Assembly (NCBI GenBank): GCA_026692865.1
Contig: JAPLNI010000057.1
Span: 62,001-126,000 of the forward strand
DNA length: 64,000 nucleotides
Direction: 5' to 3'
DNA from: Planctomycetota bacterium
Lineage (GTDB): Bacteria; Planctomycetota; Planctomycetia; Pirellulales; Pirellulaceae
Under the pieces are notes generated by a model that was not told where the DNA came from, searched no databases, and was given only the letters and a program-made list of their open reading frames with translations. Every line of letters begins with the position of its first letter. Positions within the stretch are counted from its first letter, which is position 1. Both the position numbers and the translations under genes were made by a program. Below, piece after piece: positions 37,999 through 47,492 of the stretch.

Positions 37999-39300
37999 AT
38001 GCTGATTTCATTCATGGTACTGCGACGATGTAACTTGCTTTGTGCATTTTTGTTTGCAGTCTTTAGCTCATCTAGTTGTGCAATTGTCATCTCACAGGAA
38101 ATCGCAGTCAGCACGCAGGAAACACTCAGAAGCTCTCAAGCATCCGCGAATAACGAGCTCGAATATATTGACACTAGCTTTGAAAATGCTTCACCACTCT
38201 GGTACCAAACCTTAGCAAAAGGTTTGGTTGAAGTTCACCTACTTTACGATCACGAACGTTCTCAGCCCAATCGAGCTGCCGGTCACTTTCACTTTCTGCT
38301 CCATGCAAAAGCGGGAGCAAAGTTTACGATCGAATTCAAGAACTTGGATAACATTTATAACGGCCGCCCAGGTTCTGTGGCGAATGAGTTGAAGGCTGCT
38401 GTTGTTTCGGAGGATGGTCGCGAGTGGCGTTCGGTACCGCTAGAAAGTCGCGGAGACAATCGCGTACAACTGTCGATAGAAATGCCCGGTCCCAAGTTGT
38501 TCGTTGCGAGGGTAGAACCCTATCGCATATCCGATCTCGATCACTTGCTAGATTCCATCCGTTCTCATCCGTCGGTACAAATTCAATCGATCGGTCAGAC
38601 TGTTGCGGGACGTTCACTTGAGATAGTTCGCGTCGGTGATCCACTCGCCAAGCATCGAGTCTTTCTACGGGCCCGTGCGCATCCTTGGGAGGCAGGTAGT
38701 AACTGGGTTGTTCAGGGGTTGGTCAATCGATTGATTGAGGAAGATGATCAGGCAAAAGCATTTCGAAAAAACTACTGCGTTTGGATTCTTCCCATGGCAA
38801 ATAAAGACGGTGTTGCCCGTGGAATGACTCGCTTTAATCTCAACGGTATCGACCTAAATCGGAACTGGAAATATCCAGCTGATAAACTCCTTTCACCTGA
38901 GAACCATGCCCTTGAAAGCTGGCTCGATAGTATGATTAAGGAGCAGAAGCGTCCTGATCTGGCTATTGAAATTCATAACGATGGACGAGGTTTGCTGCAT
39001 ATTAGTTTGCCTCCCGCAAATTTATCGAGCCGATATTTGAAGCGAATGGAGATCTTGGAAAGTACACTTCGCAAGTACTCTTGGTTTACCGAGGGGAACA
39101 AGAAAGAAACGATACTGAATGTAGGGACTCTCGGTGATGGCTTACTGGAACGATATGGAATCGATTCGCTTGTCCATGAGCTGAACTGCAATTGGATCGC
39201 AGGCATAAATGAATATCCGTCTGGTAAACATTGGGAAAGCTACGGTAGGCAGTTGGCCGTCGTCTTTAATGAGTACTTCCAATTTATTGACAATCCATAA
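37999..39300 (+). CDS. M14-family zinc carboxypeptidase
   Basis: A 433-aa peptidase with a signal peptide, longest form starting at 37999; the ATG at 38014 is an alternative and neither has a clear Shine-Dalgarno. Residues about 45-180 form a beta-domain like that preceding the catalytic domain of cytosolic carboxypeptidases. The catalytic domain has the zinc motif H228-PWE231, the substrate-binding NRNW (about 288-291), the third zinc ligand H326 (EIHND) and a probable general base E393 (VHELNCNW). The family removes C-terminal residues from peptides. It is on the same strand as the GH130 genes but 397 bases away. Confidence 0.85.
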   Translation: MLISFMVLRRCNLLCAFLFAVFSSSSCAIVISQEIAVSTQETLRSSQASANNELEYIDTSFENASPLWYQTLAKGLVEVHLLYDHERSQPNRAAGHFHFLLHAKAGAKFTIEFKNLDNIYNGRPGSVANELKAAVVSEDGREWRSVPLESRGDNRVQLSIEMPGPKLFVARVEPYRISDLDHLLDSIRSHPSVQIQSIGQTVAGRSLEIVRVGDPLAKHRVFLRARAHPWEAGSNWVVQGLVNRLIEEDDQAKAFRKNYCVWILPMANKDGVARGMTRFNLNGIDLNRNWKYPADKLLSPENHALESWLDSMIKEQKRPDLAIEIHNDGRGLLHISLPPANLSSRYLKRMEILESTLRKYSWFTEGNKKETILNVGTLGDGLLERYGIDSLVHELNCNWIAGINEYPSGKHWESYGRQLAVVFNEYFQFIDNP

Positions 39301-39697
39301 AAAGATCTGACAAAAACCTATGCCGATTGCGATAGTCACGCATTTTGTTGCCGCCAACATCTTCTTCATGGCGTTCGAAGCATGATCAAATTGCTTATGG
39401 AATGCGTTGCTATCAACAGCCAAATCCTCATCATGGAAGTGTTTAATCTTCGAGTCACGATGTTCTTCGGTTTGCAAAGCTTCGACCATCGTCAGTCCCT
39501 GAATGCTACGCTTGGAATGTTCCAATCAAAGTTGAAAAGAACCAGTTGTCTAAGAGCTTTATAGTGCAATACGAAGTGATTCTTCTTTCGAAACGCTTAC
39601 AGACACCTCGCGTGCAATAGAATTCGCGGCAAGGCTGATTCGAATCTAAGACAACTCATCTTTGCGAGTTTCTATCTAGCAACAATCGAGTTGATTC
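39301..39697. other. 397-base gap with a doubtful antisense frame
   Basis: A minus-strand frame from 39525 to 39142 begins in the gap and runs into the peptidase 3' end. The part outside the peptidase (75 codons, with KKMLAATKCVTIAIGIGFCQIFL as a possible membrane segment) could be a small gene, but I see no Shine-Dalgarno or homology. A hairpin aactc/gagtt lies at about 39653-39671, upstream of the GH130 start. Confidence 0.25.
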
Positions 39698-40762
39698 ATG
39701 AAAAAGCACTTGTTGATTACTCCTGCGCAAGTGCCTCCCTTTCGTGATGACCTAAAGGTTATTGGTGCATTCAATCCGGGTGCAACGATCGTTAATGGTC
39801 GACTTGTTTTAATCGTTCGTGTTGCGGTAACTACGACGGAAGAGCGCCCAGGCCATTTTGCTTGGCTACGTTTTCTAGAGGGGCATTTAGAGATAGAGTG
39901 GCTGCGATGTGATCTTTTCGATTGCGATGATACTCGGGTTATGCGTAGGTTATCGGATGGAAGGGTATTCCTTTCTTCTGTATCTTACTTTCAATTAATG
40001 TGGGTCGATAATTATTGCGACAGACCCGAAGAGTGGCGATTAGAGTTGGGTGACACCATTCTTCCATCGAGTGCGTATGAGACTTATGGAATTGAGGACG
40101 CGCGTTGCCAATGGATCGACGGTTGCTGCTTCGTTACGTACACCAGTGTGTCGGCCCACGGAGCATGTACGTCGTTGATCACAACGAACGACTTCTGCAC
40201 ATTTGAGCATCACGGCGTTATATTTGTTTGTGAAAATAAAGATGTTGTGCTGTTTCCTGATCGGGTCGATGGAAAGATACTTGCACTACACCGACCTGTT
40301 TCCGCCACGAAATTCTGTTCGCCTGAGATCTGGCTCGCTTCCTCGATTGACGGGCTTGCGTGGGGGAATCACCAATTTCTGTTATCGGGATCGAGTGTTT
40401 TTGAAAGCGACAGAATTGGTGCAAGCACGCCGCCTGTGCGTTTTGACGACCGATATCTTGTTCTCTACCACGCCAGCGAGCAAGCTCAGCGACCATCTTC
40501 GGTGGGACGTTACGTTGCCGGTCTTATCACTATGAATATTGTGGATTACGGGGTCCATTTACTTCAGAAGTCAACAGGTCCCTTTCTTATTCCTACAGAA
40601 TCATGGGAGCTAGCGGGATTCGTAGCAAATGTGGTTTTTCCAACGGCGATGCTCCAATCTCAATTACCGAAGGATGACAGTTGGCTTGTCTTTTATGGAG
40701 CCGCTGATTGCAACGTTGGCGTGGTGACTATTTCATCGATGGAGTTACGGAAAGGACTCTGA
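39698..40762 (+). CDS. GH130-family glycoside phosphorylase-like enzyme 1
   Basis: A 354-aa five-bladed propeller protein of the GH130 type, which phosphorolyses beta-mannosides or hydrolyses related sugars. Evidence: GAFNPGATIVNGRLVLIVRV at the start, YGIEDARCQWIDG (about 128-140) with the catalytic Asp, CSPEIWLASSIDG, YLVLYHA and the C-terminal LVFYGAADCNVGVVTI block, all in family order. No signal peptide, so cytoplasmic. First gene of a three-gene cluster with a GT4 fusion and a second GH130. Confidence 0.85.
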   Translation: MKKHLLITPAQVPPFRDDLKVIGAFNPGATIVNGRLVLIVRVAVTTTEERPGHFAWLRFLEGHLEIEWLRCDLFDCDDTRVMRRLSDGRVFLSSVSYFQLMWVDNYCDRPEEWRLELGDTILPSSAYETYGIEDARCQWIDGCCFVTYTSVSAHGACTSLITTNDFCTFEHHGVIFVCENKDVVLFPDRVDGKILALHRPVSATKFCSPEIWLASSIDGLAWGNHQFLLSGSSVFESDRIGASTPPVRFDDRYLVLYHASEQAQRPSSVGRYVAGLITMNIVDYGVHLLQKSTGPFLIPTESWELAGFVANVVFPTAMLQSQLPKDDSWLVFYGAADCNVGVVTISSMELRKGL

Positions 40763-40851
40763 GTGTGCGATAACGGTACGTTTGTTGCTCTATTGCGATC
40801 TAACTTCTGTTTAATTTGAGATTTCCCGACTCGAAGAGGGGCATTACCTCT

Positions 40852-43311
40852 ATGCTCGGTAGAGTTGACTTTCCCATAAGTGAGGACCGTATAGTGATTA
40901 CTAAGCCCAAAGCCTTGAATTCTCTCTTGCGAATCGCACCCTCAAAAGCCGAGTACGAACCTGCAGCCAATCAAGTGCGACTTGGGACTAACCACTCTAC
41001 TCAACCGTCCTCTCCAGTTCAGGTTGCCTCGAAGTCACTTCGGATCGCATTAATCGGTTCGTATGTTCCAAGGAAGTGCGGAATCGCCACCTTTACCCAT
41101 GACGTTTTTCAGTCGCTTAACGCGTTCGAATCCATCTCTCAGATTGATGTCTTCGCAATGGGCGATGAAGACGTTTACGACTATCCTTCCGAAGTTGTTT
41201 GCGAGATCCACCAGACGCCAGAGAGCTATCGCAAGGCGGCAAATATCATTAACGCAGGTAAGTACGACATCCTTTTTATACAGCATGAATTCGGACTCTT
41301 TGGCGGCGTGTCAGGTGATATGATTTTCGAATTGATCGATAGGGTAACCCTACCTGTCGTAACAATGTTGCACACCGTTCTGAAAGAGCCAAACGAAGAT
41401 CAGAGGAGAGTTATCAAACGCCTTAGCGATCGATCTGGGGCGATGGTGACAATGAGTCAACGAGGAAAATCTTTCCTTGAAACGATCTACAGAATTAATG
41501 AAGATCGAATCGCGGTGATTCCGCATGGAATACCCAATACTTCTCCACGAAATTTATTTCAGAACAAGCTCCAATTTGGATTGAATAACAATCTCGTAGC
41601 TCTCACCTTTGGTTTGATAGGGCCAGGTAAGGGCTTGGAGTACGCGATCGATGCGTTGCCTGAGATTGTGAATTTACATCCAAATTTTATCTACGTTCTC
41701 TTGGGCGCAACGCATCCAAATCTTTTAAAGTCTCAAGGCGAAAGTTATCGCGACGGATTACGAGCGCAGGCCGAGAAACTCGGCGTGGGCGAACATCTAC
41801 ATTTTGAGAATCGGTTTGTTGGAGTGCGAGAGTTGACCCAGTGGATCGGAGCAGCCGACGTCTATTTGACGCCGTATCTGAACGAAGCCCAGATCACTTC
41901 CGGCACACTGTCGTACGCTTATGGATGTGGAACACCAGTTGTCTCAACTCCGTACTGGCACGCGAGTGACTTGCTTGCTGAAGGACGTGGCTGTCTTGTT
42001 CCATTTCGAGATGCGGCTGCGATCGCTACACAAGTCAACGAACTACTGGGCGATGAGAATCGCCGAAATCAAATGGCAGACGACGCCTATGTTCACGGTC
42101 GCTCGATGATTTGGACGGCTGTAGGAAATAGACTGGCGGATGTATTGTCGCGATGTTCGCGAACGTCTTCAACTCCGAAGACACAGTTGCTGCCTGAGAT
42201 TCCTTTCCCATCGGGTAAAAGTAATTTAAGTCATCTGTTCCGAATGACGGATGACACGGGTATTGTGCAGCATGCTATTTGTGCGTTGCCCAATCGTCAT
42301 GAAGGTTATTGTGTTGATGATAACGCTCGCGCCTTGTTGCTTACTTTATTGTTGGAACAAATGGGTTCTGACATCGAGGGGATCGGTTCATTGCAATCAC
42401 GATATGCTGAGTTCGTAAACCATGCGATCGATGAAGAAAGTGGCCGAGTTCGAAATTTTATGTCATACGCCCGTGATTGGTTGGAGATTGTGGGTGCTGA
42501 TGACAGTGTGGGTCGCACGTCTTGGGTTTTGGGCGCATGCATCGGAAGGACGAATCAAGAAGGAATCCGAATGTGGGCCAATCGGTTATACATGCCAGTT
42601 CTTCGACACGTAGCAAATACTGGATCGTTGCGAGCCTGGTGCTTTGGCCTCCTAGGAGTTTGTGAGTATCGCAAGCACGACGCGAATAACATCGAAATCA
42701 ATATGATTGGGCAAGACTTTTTGTCACGCATTGAATTCCGGTTAGAGGAGTCGCGGTTCGAAGACTGGCCTTGGTTCGAGGACAGGCTAACCTACGACAA
42801 TGCAAAGCTACCCCACGCGGTTCTTTTTGGTGCAAAAAGCTTTGGAAAACCAAAGCTATTCTCAAAAGCACTCTCAACATTGAAATGGCTTTGCAAGGTT
42901 CAAACGAGTCCGCAAAATCTATTCTTACCGATCGGCAGTGACGAGTTTTTCATCCGCGGTCAAGTACGATCAATGTTTGATCAACAACCGGTTGAGGCTT
43001 GGGCAACAGTCTCCGCGTGTATCTATGCATATAGCGAAACCGGTGAAATCAAATGGATGACCGAAGCGAAGAAAGCATATGACTGGTTTCATGGTCGCAA
43101 TGTGAGTGGATTCGTCGTGGCCGATCATTCGACTGGCGGTTGTTTCGATGGATTACATGCTGATCGAGTGAACTTCAATCAGGGTGCTGAGTCGACTCTT
43201 GCTTGGCTATTGGCGGATGTCGAGTTGAGGATGATTGGTGAGAAGATTCCATCGACGCTACAAATGGATACCGCATCCGAGACCGTTTCAAGTTGGATTC
43301 CAGGAGACTGA
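40852..43311 (+). CDS. GT4 glycosyltransferase fused to a C-terminal glycosidase-like helical domain
   Basis: The start at the ATG 40852 is preferred over a TTG at 40816; a gagggg 11 nt upstream is the candidate ribosome site, and it is part of a short hairpin (40835-40851). After about 60 disordered residues comes a GT-B glycosyltransferase (GSYVPRKCGIATFTHDVF, FIQHEFGLFGG, MLHTVLKEP, FGLIGPGKGLEYAIDAL, NEAQITSGTLSYAYGCGTPVVST), ending near residue 440. The C-terminal 380 residues (from SHLFRMTDDTGIVQHA, ALPNRHEGYCVDDNARAL) look like an alpha/alpha six-hairpin domain. It would add a sugar to an acceptor; the second domain could trim or bind it. It lies between two GH130 genes. Confidence 0.85.
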   Translation: MLGRVDFPISEDRIVITKPKALNSLLRIAPSKAEYEPAANQVRLGTNHSTQPSSPVQVASKSLRIALIGSYVPRKCGIATFTHDVFQSLNAFESISQIDVFAMGDEDVYDYPSEVVCEIHQTPESYRKAANIINAGKYDILFIQHEFGLFGGVSGDMIFELIDRVTLPVVTMLHTVLKEPNEDQRRVIKRLSDRSGAMVTMSQRGKSFLETIYRINEDRIAVIPHGIPNTSPRNLFQNKLQFGLNNNLVALTFGLIGPGKGLEYAIDALPEIVNLHPNFIYVLLGATHPNLLKSQGESYRDGLRAQAEKLGVGEHLHFENRFVGVRELTQWIGAADVYLTPYLNEAQITSGTLSYAYGCGTPVVSTPYWHASDLLAEGRGCLVPFRDAAAIATQVNELLGDENRRNQMADDAYVHGRSMIWTAVGNRLADVLSRCSRTSSTPKTQLLPEIPFPSGKSNLSHLFRMTDDTGIVQHAICALPNRHEGYCVDDNARALLLTLLLEQMGSDIEGIGSLQSRYAEFVNHAIDEESGRVRNFMSYARDWLEIVGADDSVGRTSWVLGACIGRTNQEGIRMWANRLYMPVLRHVANTGSLRAWCFGLLGVCEYRKHDANNIEINMIGQDFLSRIEFRLEESRFEDWPWFEDRLTYDNAKLPHAVLFGAKSFGKPKLFSKALSTLKWLCKVQTSPQNLFLPIGSDEFFIRGQVRSMFDQQPVEAWATVSACIYAYSETGEIKWMTEAKKAYDWFHGRNVSGFVVADHSTGGCFDGLHADRVNFNQGAESTLAWLLADVELRMIGEKIPSTLQMDTASETVSSWIPGD

Positions 43312-43315
43312 TAGT

Positions 43316-44761
43316 TTGGCTGTTATTGTTAAACGAACCGGGATTGTGTTATCCCCTGACCCGAGACGCGTTGTGTTCCGCCCATTTCAAATGGAACCAC
43401 AACGCGTCATCAAGATCATCTCGCGCGTCATGTCATTGGATACTACGCAAGTCGACTCCGAGCTCGCAATCGTTATGCGAGAGTTTCACGGTCGTCACCT
43501 TAATGCGCACCGATATTTTTTGAGGCGATTTGCTCAAGTCCGTGAGCATCTTTTAACAGACTGCGAACCGAGCGAGAATCGTTCGTTATTGATCGGTGCC
43601 TATTTTACGATGGAGTACTCGCTGGAAAGTGCAGCACTCTTTAACCCGTCGATGGTTTGGCATCCCAATCAAACGGGCATGAACAGTGACGAACGTAGAT
43701 TTATCATTTCCATGCGCGCCACAGGTGAAGGGCATCTTTCCAGCATTACCTTTCGTAGTGGTGTGATTGATGCCACTTGCAACATCGGTATGGATCCAGT
43801 CTCGCAATATGTAGCTGCTCCCGAACTTGTCTTGGACGCTGCTTATGAAGTCGATTTATTTCGTAGAAAGCTGGGTGAACTCGGTGTGCACAGTGACTTT
43901 GTTGAATCGGTATTGAGTGAATGCAATTCAAAGTTTACAGCCGCCGACTTGGAGAAGGCGATCGAGTGGCATACAAGTCATTCGAACTTTGACTTGGTAG
44001 AGATTGACGCGCACCTGCGAGCGATGCGAACATTAATCGCATGCAACTACTCCATTCAGTTTGACAAGGATCAAAAGCTGAGTGAGCGGGTTATGATGCC
44101 GACCTCACCTAGCGAGCGAAATGGGATCGAGGATGCTCGTTTTGTTGAGTTTCATGACGGAGCGAGCTCGACCTACTTGGCTACTTATAGCGCATACGAT
44201 GGCCAAATCGTTCTACCGCAGATGATTGAGACGAAAGATTTCCAATCCTTTAGTGTCAATACGCTCAATGGGTCGGCGGTGCAGAACAAAGGATTCGCCC
44301 TGTTTCCAAGAAAGATTGACAACCAGTTCGTCATGCTTGGCCGTCAAGATGGTGAGAACATTTATGTTATGTTTAGTAACTCGCTCCATTTTTGGCACGA
44401 AAAGACGCGTATTCTTCAACCGACATTTCCCTGGGAGTTCGTTCAGCTAGGAAATTGTGGCTCGCCGATTGAGACTGAGGCTGGATGGTTGGTATTGAGT
44501 CACGGCGTCGGACCGATGCGAAGATATTCGCTGGGCGCTTTTCTGCTTGATTTGAAAGACCCAACTAAAGTGATTGGTAGGACTCGAGAACCAATCCTTA
44601 CGCCTGATCAGAACGAACGCGAAGGCTATGTACCGAACGTTGTCTATAGTTGCGGGGGACTCGTCAATGGCAGCCGACTCGTGATTCCCTATGCGATGAG
44701 CGACTACGCGAGTTCTTTTGCAACAGTCGCTATCGATGAACTGTTGTCCGAGATGAAGTAG
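43316..44761 (+). CDS. GH130-family glycoside phosphorylase-like enzyme 2
   Basis: The probable start is the TTG at 43316: GGAG ends 9 nt upstream, and the previous gene stops 5 nt before. The longer frame to 43235 only overlaps that gene. The 481-aa protein has an extra N-terminal 150 residues (LSPDPRRVVFRPFQ, helical RFxRRxQVREHLLTDCE) before the propeller. The family motif is NGIEDARFVEFHDG (about 283-296) with the catalytic Asp; NKGFALFPRKIDNQFVMLGRQDGENIYV and the LVIPYAMSDYASSFATV end are also typical. Divergent from GH130-1 in length, so probably a different subgroup. Confidence 0.82.
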   Translation: MAVIVKRTGIVLSPDPRRVVFRPFQMEPQRVIKIISRVMSLDTTQVDSELAIVMREFHGRHLNAHRYFLRRFAQVREHLLTDCEPSENRSLLIGAYFTMEYSLESAALFNPSMVWHPNQTGMNSDERRFIISMRATGEGHLSSITFRSGVIDATCNIGMDPVSQYVAAPELVLDAAYEVDLFRRKLGELGVHSDFVESVLSECNSKFTAADLEKAIEWHTSHSNFDLVEIDAHLRAMRTLIACNYSIQFDKDQKLSERVMMPTSPSERNGIEDARFVEFHDGASSTYLATYSAYDGQIVLPQMIETKDFQSFSVNTLNGSAVQNKGFALFPRKIDNQFVMLGRQDGENIYVMFSNSLHFWHEKTRILQPTFPWEFVQLGNCGSPIETEAGWLVLSHGVGPMRRYSLGAFLLDLKDPTKVIGRTREPILTPDQNEREGYVPNVVYSCGGLVNGSRLVIPYAMSDYASSFATVAIDELLSEMK

Positions 44762-44786
44762 CTCGCACCGGAAAGATTTTTTAAAT

Positions 44787-46064
44787 CTAACTCAACGATT
44801 TTTCGATTTCAGCTCGATTGTTCCAGAGATATACAATCCGCGATTTGATCGGCGGATGCACACCATCTTCTTGGCTCTCCGATATGCGGAAAAGGGGATA
44901 GGTTGGATCTCGATCGATCATTGCGATAAGCATCGGCAATGATTCTTCATCAAAGTCAATGTTACCGGCATCCAACAGCAGCGCTTCCCAATCTAGGCGA
45001 GGCTTGGACTGCTGCCTTTGAATCGCTTTGACCTGTTCTTCGAGCATCAACTCGGAATCTACTTCTTGTTCGCTATTCCATAAAAAGTTAAAGAAGCCAC
45101 CTAATGTGACATCGCGATTTTCTGCTCGCTTTTTGATTTCCGCGTTTACTTTTGTTTCGATTTCTTCTTTGGTTGCTGTCCCATAAGGCATGGAATTGAG
45201 TATCGTTTCAATCAACTCTGAAGCATTCAAGTTTCCCGCAGCTTTTGACATTGTCGCTTGTTGAATCACGATTGTCTGCAACTCTGCTTCTGCCCCAATT
45301 TTCATCAGCCCATTGACCGCCGGAATAATGCCATTCACCTGGGCTCCAAAATCATCGCAAAGATACTCGATCGCGGTTGCGTGATACGCGTATGGCAGTC
45401 CTGAGATCCACCAGATTGTGGCGGGTACCAAAGAGATGACCATGTAAGCTGCGAAACCATCTAAGCGATTTATTTGTATCACCCAAAGCGCAGCTAACGT
45501 TGCAAGAGTCACAGTCAAGATTCGAAACCGATCCACGACCAAGTAGTACTTGAAATAATGCCCTAGCTCGTGCCCGATAATATCTTGTACCTCTTGTGGT
45601 TGCAGTTTGTGAAGCACTTGACGATGAAGATAGATGCCGTTAATTGATTTGAAGAAGGAACCAAATCCGAGATGCATTGCAGCAGCGTTCATTGATCGAT
45701 CGGCCACGATGAACAACGGAACCTCAAAATCCGGAAGCTTGAGCCTTGTCATTGTTTCCTTGTAAAGCGATTGCAGCAGGTACTTATCATATTGCCCGAA
45801 TCGCGTGTGCTCCTTGAGATCTTGAACTCGCTTTCTTTTTACGACGGCGAACATCAAGATGTCTCTTGCAAACGGGCCGGCTGCAACGGCGATTGCAATC
45901 AAGCTGAGCAAAGGCTCCTTTGAAGCACGCTCCCAATCGATCAACGCGCTGAAAATCGCGATCGAAAGGATAAGTGCAAAAATCACCGGCCAAGCATTTT
46001 TATTGGCTCGTTGCAAGCGATCAATTAAGTCTTGACGTCGCGGAACGGATTGGGAATTACTCAT
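44787..46064 (-). CDS. M48-family membrane zinc protease
   Basis: A 425-aa membrane protease related to HtpX/Oma1. The metal motif H165-E-L-G-H169 and the third ligand region (AIEYLCDDFGAQ, about 247-258) are in place. Membrane segments lie at about 25-44, 52-75, 180-198 and 203-225. The C-terminal 130 residues are cytoplasmic and charged. It follows the AIM24 gene by 36 bases in an apparent operon, which hints at membrane quality control. It lacks a signal peptide other than the first anchor. Confidence 0.85.
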   Translation of the reverse strand: MSNSQSVPRRQDLIDRLQRANKNAWPVIFALILSIAIFSALIDWERASKEPLLSLIAIAVAAGPFARDILMFAVVKRKRVQDLKEHTRFGQYDKYLLQSLYKETMTRLKLPDFEVPLFIVADRSMNAAAMHLGFGSFFKSINGIYLHRQVLHKLQPQEVQDIIGHELGHYFKYYLVVDRFRILTVTLATLAALWVIQINRLDGFAAYMVISLVPATIWWISGLPYAYHATAIEYLCDDFGAQVNGIIPAVNGLMKIGAEAELQTIVIQQATMSKAAGNLNASELIETILNSMPYGTATKEEIETKVNAEIKKRAENRDVTLGGFFNFLWNSEQEVDSELMLEEQVKAIQRQQSKPRLDWEALLLDAGNIDFDEESLPMLIAMIDRDPTYPLFRISESQEDGVHPPIKSRIVYLWNNRAEIEKSLS

Positions 46065-46100
46065 AGAGCATTAAGGACGACTGATGAATTGTAAAGCTAT

Positions 46101-46790
46101 TTAGAAAGGCGGATTCAATAGAAATCCAAAGAGGTTCATCGCTGGTTTCGCTCGGGTTTGATAGTACAGAGTACCCGGGCCCGTGTATCGGTTTACAAGC
46201 CCCTCGCCTGACATCAACGAATCTTTCACGCTCTCAGTTGCTTTAACCAATTTGTATTCAATGGTATCTGAGAATGCGATCGCATAGCGGTTGTCGAGAA
46301 AAAACTTCTCGCCTTCCTCTAAATCACGCCGGATGACAGCACCATATGATTGGCAGAAGACCATTCCTTCGCCGCTGACATGCAGTAGGAAAAGACCCTT
46401 CTTCGACATGATACCCTTCATGCCGCCGTACTTTGCCTTGAGATTACATTCGCCGATATTCGCAAGATAGGAGCCACCGGTGAGATAAAACGCACCAGCT
46501 TCACTGAGATCGATTTCAAGAATATCCCCTTGATTGGCTGGGGCGAGTACCAGTGCTTGTCCGTCCCGTTTAGCAGTGAATTCGGCAGTAAAGAAACTCT
46601 CGCCGCCCATGAGGCTCTTTGCACCGCTCCACCAGCTTGAGCCTTCACCACGTCTTCCAACTGCAGCCGACAGAAGTATCCCCGAAGTCATCGAGAGCAT
46701 GCTGTTGGGCTGAGCGACCACGCGTTCCGCTTCATCCATTCGAAGCTCAAGAACGGAAAATACGGGCCGATGCTGGATTGAATACTCCAT
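46101..46790 (-). CDS. AIM24/TIGR00266-family protein
   Basis: A 229-aa beta-rich protein of the AIM24 type, whose mitochondrial member helps membrane organisation. It shows MEYSIQHRPVFSVLEL at the start, a GEGSSWWSGAKSLMGGESFFTAEF segment, SGEGMVFCQSYGAVIRRDLEEGE, and NRYTGPGTLYYQTR at the end, all typical of the family. The gene starts 7 nt after the 75-aa membrane protein and 36 nt before the M48 protease. Bacterial function is uncertain; membrane-associated scaffold is a fair guess. Confidence 0.85.
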   Translation of the reverse strand: MEYSIQHRPVFSVLELRMDEAERVVAQPNSMLSMTSGILLSAAVGRRGEGSSWWSGAKSLMGGESFFTAEFTAKRDGQALVLAPANQGDILEIDLSEAGAFYLTGGSYLANIGECNLKAKYGGMKGIMSKKGLFLLHVSGEGMVFCQSYGAVIRRDLEEGEKFFLDNRYAIAFSDTIEYKLVKATESVKDSLMSGEGLVNRYTGPGTLYYQTRAKPAMNLFGFLLNPPF

Positions 46791-46797
46791 GGGGTAA

Positions 46798-47025
46798 TTA
46801 GTCTTCTACGCCGGGAGCCATTCGCTGCCTTATAATATATGTCACTAACCCGAGCGCCAGTAAAATACCTAGAAAAATGAACATCGCAACCCAGTGTGAG
46901 ACTCCAAAAATTTCCATTATGAAGCCGATACAGATTTGGTAGATAACGATCTGTATAAACGTTCGAATCATGGAAGAAACGAACCCACCCATGCCACCGC
47001 GTGCTGCAAGTAAAGAAAAATGCAT
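46798..47025 (-). CDS. 75-aa membrane protein
   Basis: A small protein with a glycine-rich start (AARGGMGGFV) and two membrane helices (about 17-40 and 45-65), ending in a basic/acid tail. GGAAGG lies 9 nt before the ATG. It is the first gene of the unit with AIM24 and M48 proteins. Unrecognised family; it may help to target the others to the membrane. Confidence 0.65.
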   Translation of the reverse strand: MHFSLLAARGGMGGFVSSMIRTFIQIVIYQICIGFIMEIFGVSHWVAMFIFLGILLALGLVTYIIRQRMAPGVED

Positions 47026-47492
47026 TTATTGAAACCTTCCCGGCTCGACTTAAAGTTTAAACAATCCTGAAGTACCAACCGTCCATCATTGGGCGGCGAT
47101 CATTACGCCTTGGTGTAACATCATACCTGTCATTTGCGAACGTCAACAGAGATGACCGGCAATAACCACCTCATCGAGAGAGAACTCTCCTTGTTCATCG
47201 GTATTGTGACAAAATATGTTACCAGCTTGGCTGGAACCCCCACGTTTTCATTAGGCTAGCTTATCGCTACTGTCTGACTCTGTTTGGCTTTTCGCAATTG
47301 CGAGATTGCGGGTGTCTTCGTATTTCAGATAGCCCATAGTCCGTAGCTTGCTGCGTTTGGCTAGGTTTCTTGATGCTAGAATAAGGTGCAGATTCGCCCT
47401 AAACTGACTTGATTCCCCGACTTGGGTTCGTTAAATTCAAGAACATATCTATTTCCTCGCCTGTAATATCGTATTTTGTAAAGGGTTTTACC
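47026..47492. other. 467-base gap without a gene
   Basis: It separates the divergent 75-aa membrane protein and the CCGKC protein. Small palindromes are visible (gagagaactctc near 47180; cgcaattgcg near 47296) but no gene or recognised RNA. The promoters of both neighbours should lie here. Confidence 0.5.

Noticed and set aside
39142-39525. A 127-codon minus-strand frame across the end of the M14 peptidase gene
   Set aside because: About 40 percent of it overlaps a real gene; there is no ribosome site or known family. Only mentioned as a weak possibility.
43235-43315. Upstream start for the second GH130 gene
   Set aside because: It would overlap the GT4 gene by 77 bases; the TTG at 43316 has a good Shine-Dalgarno.
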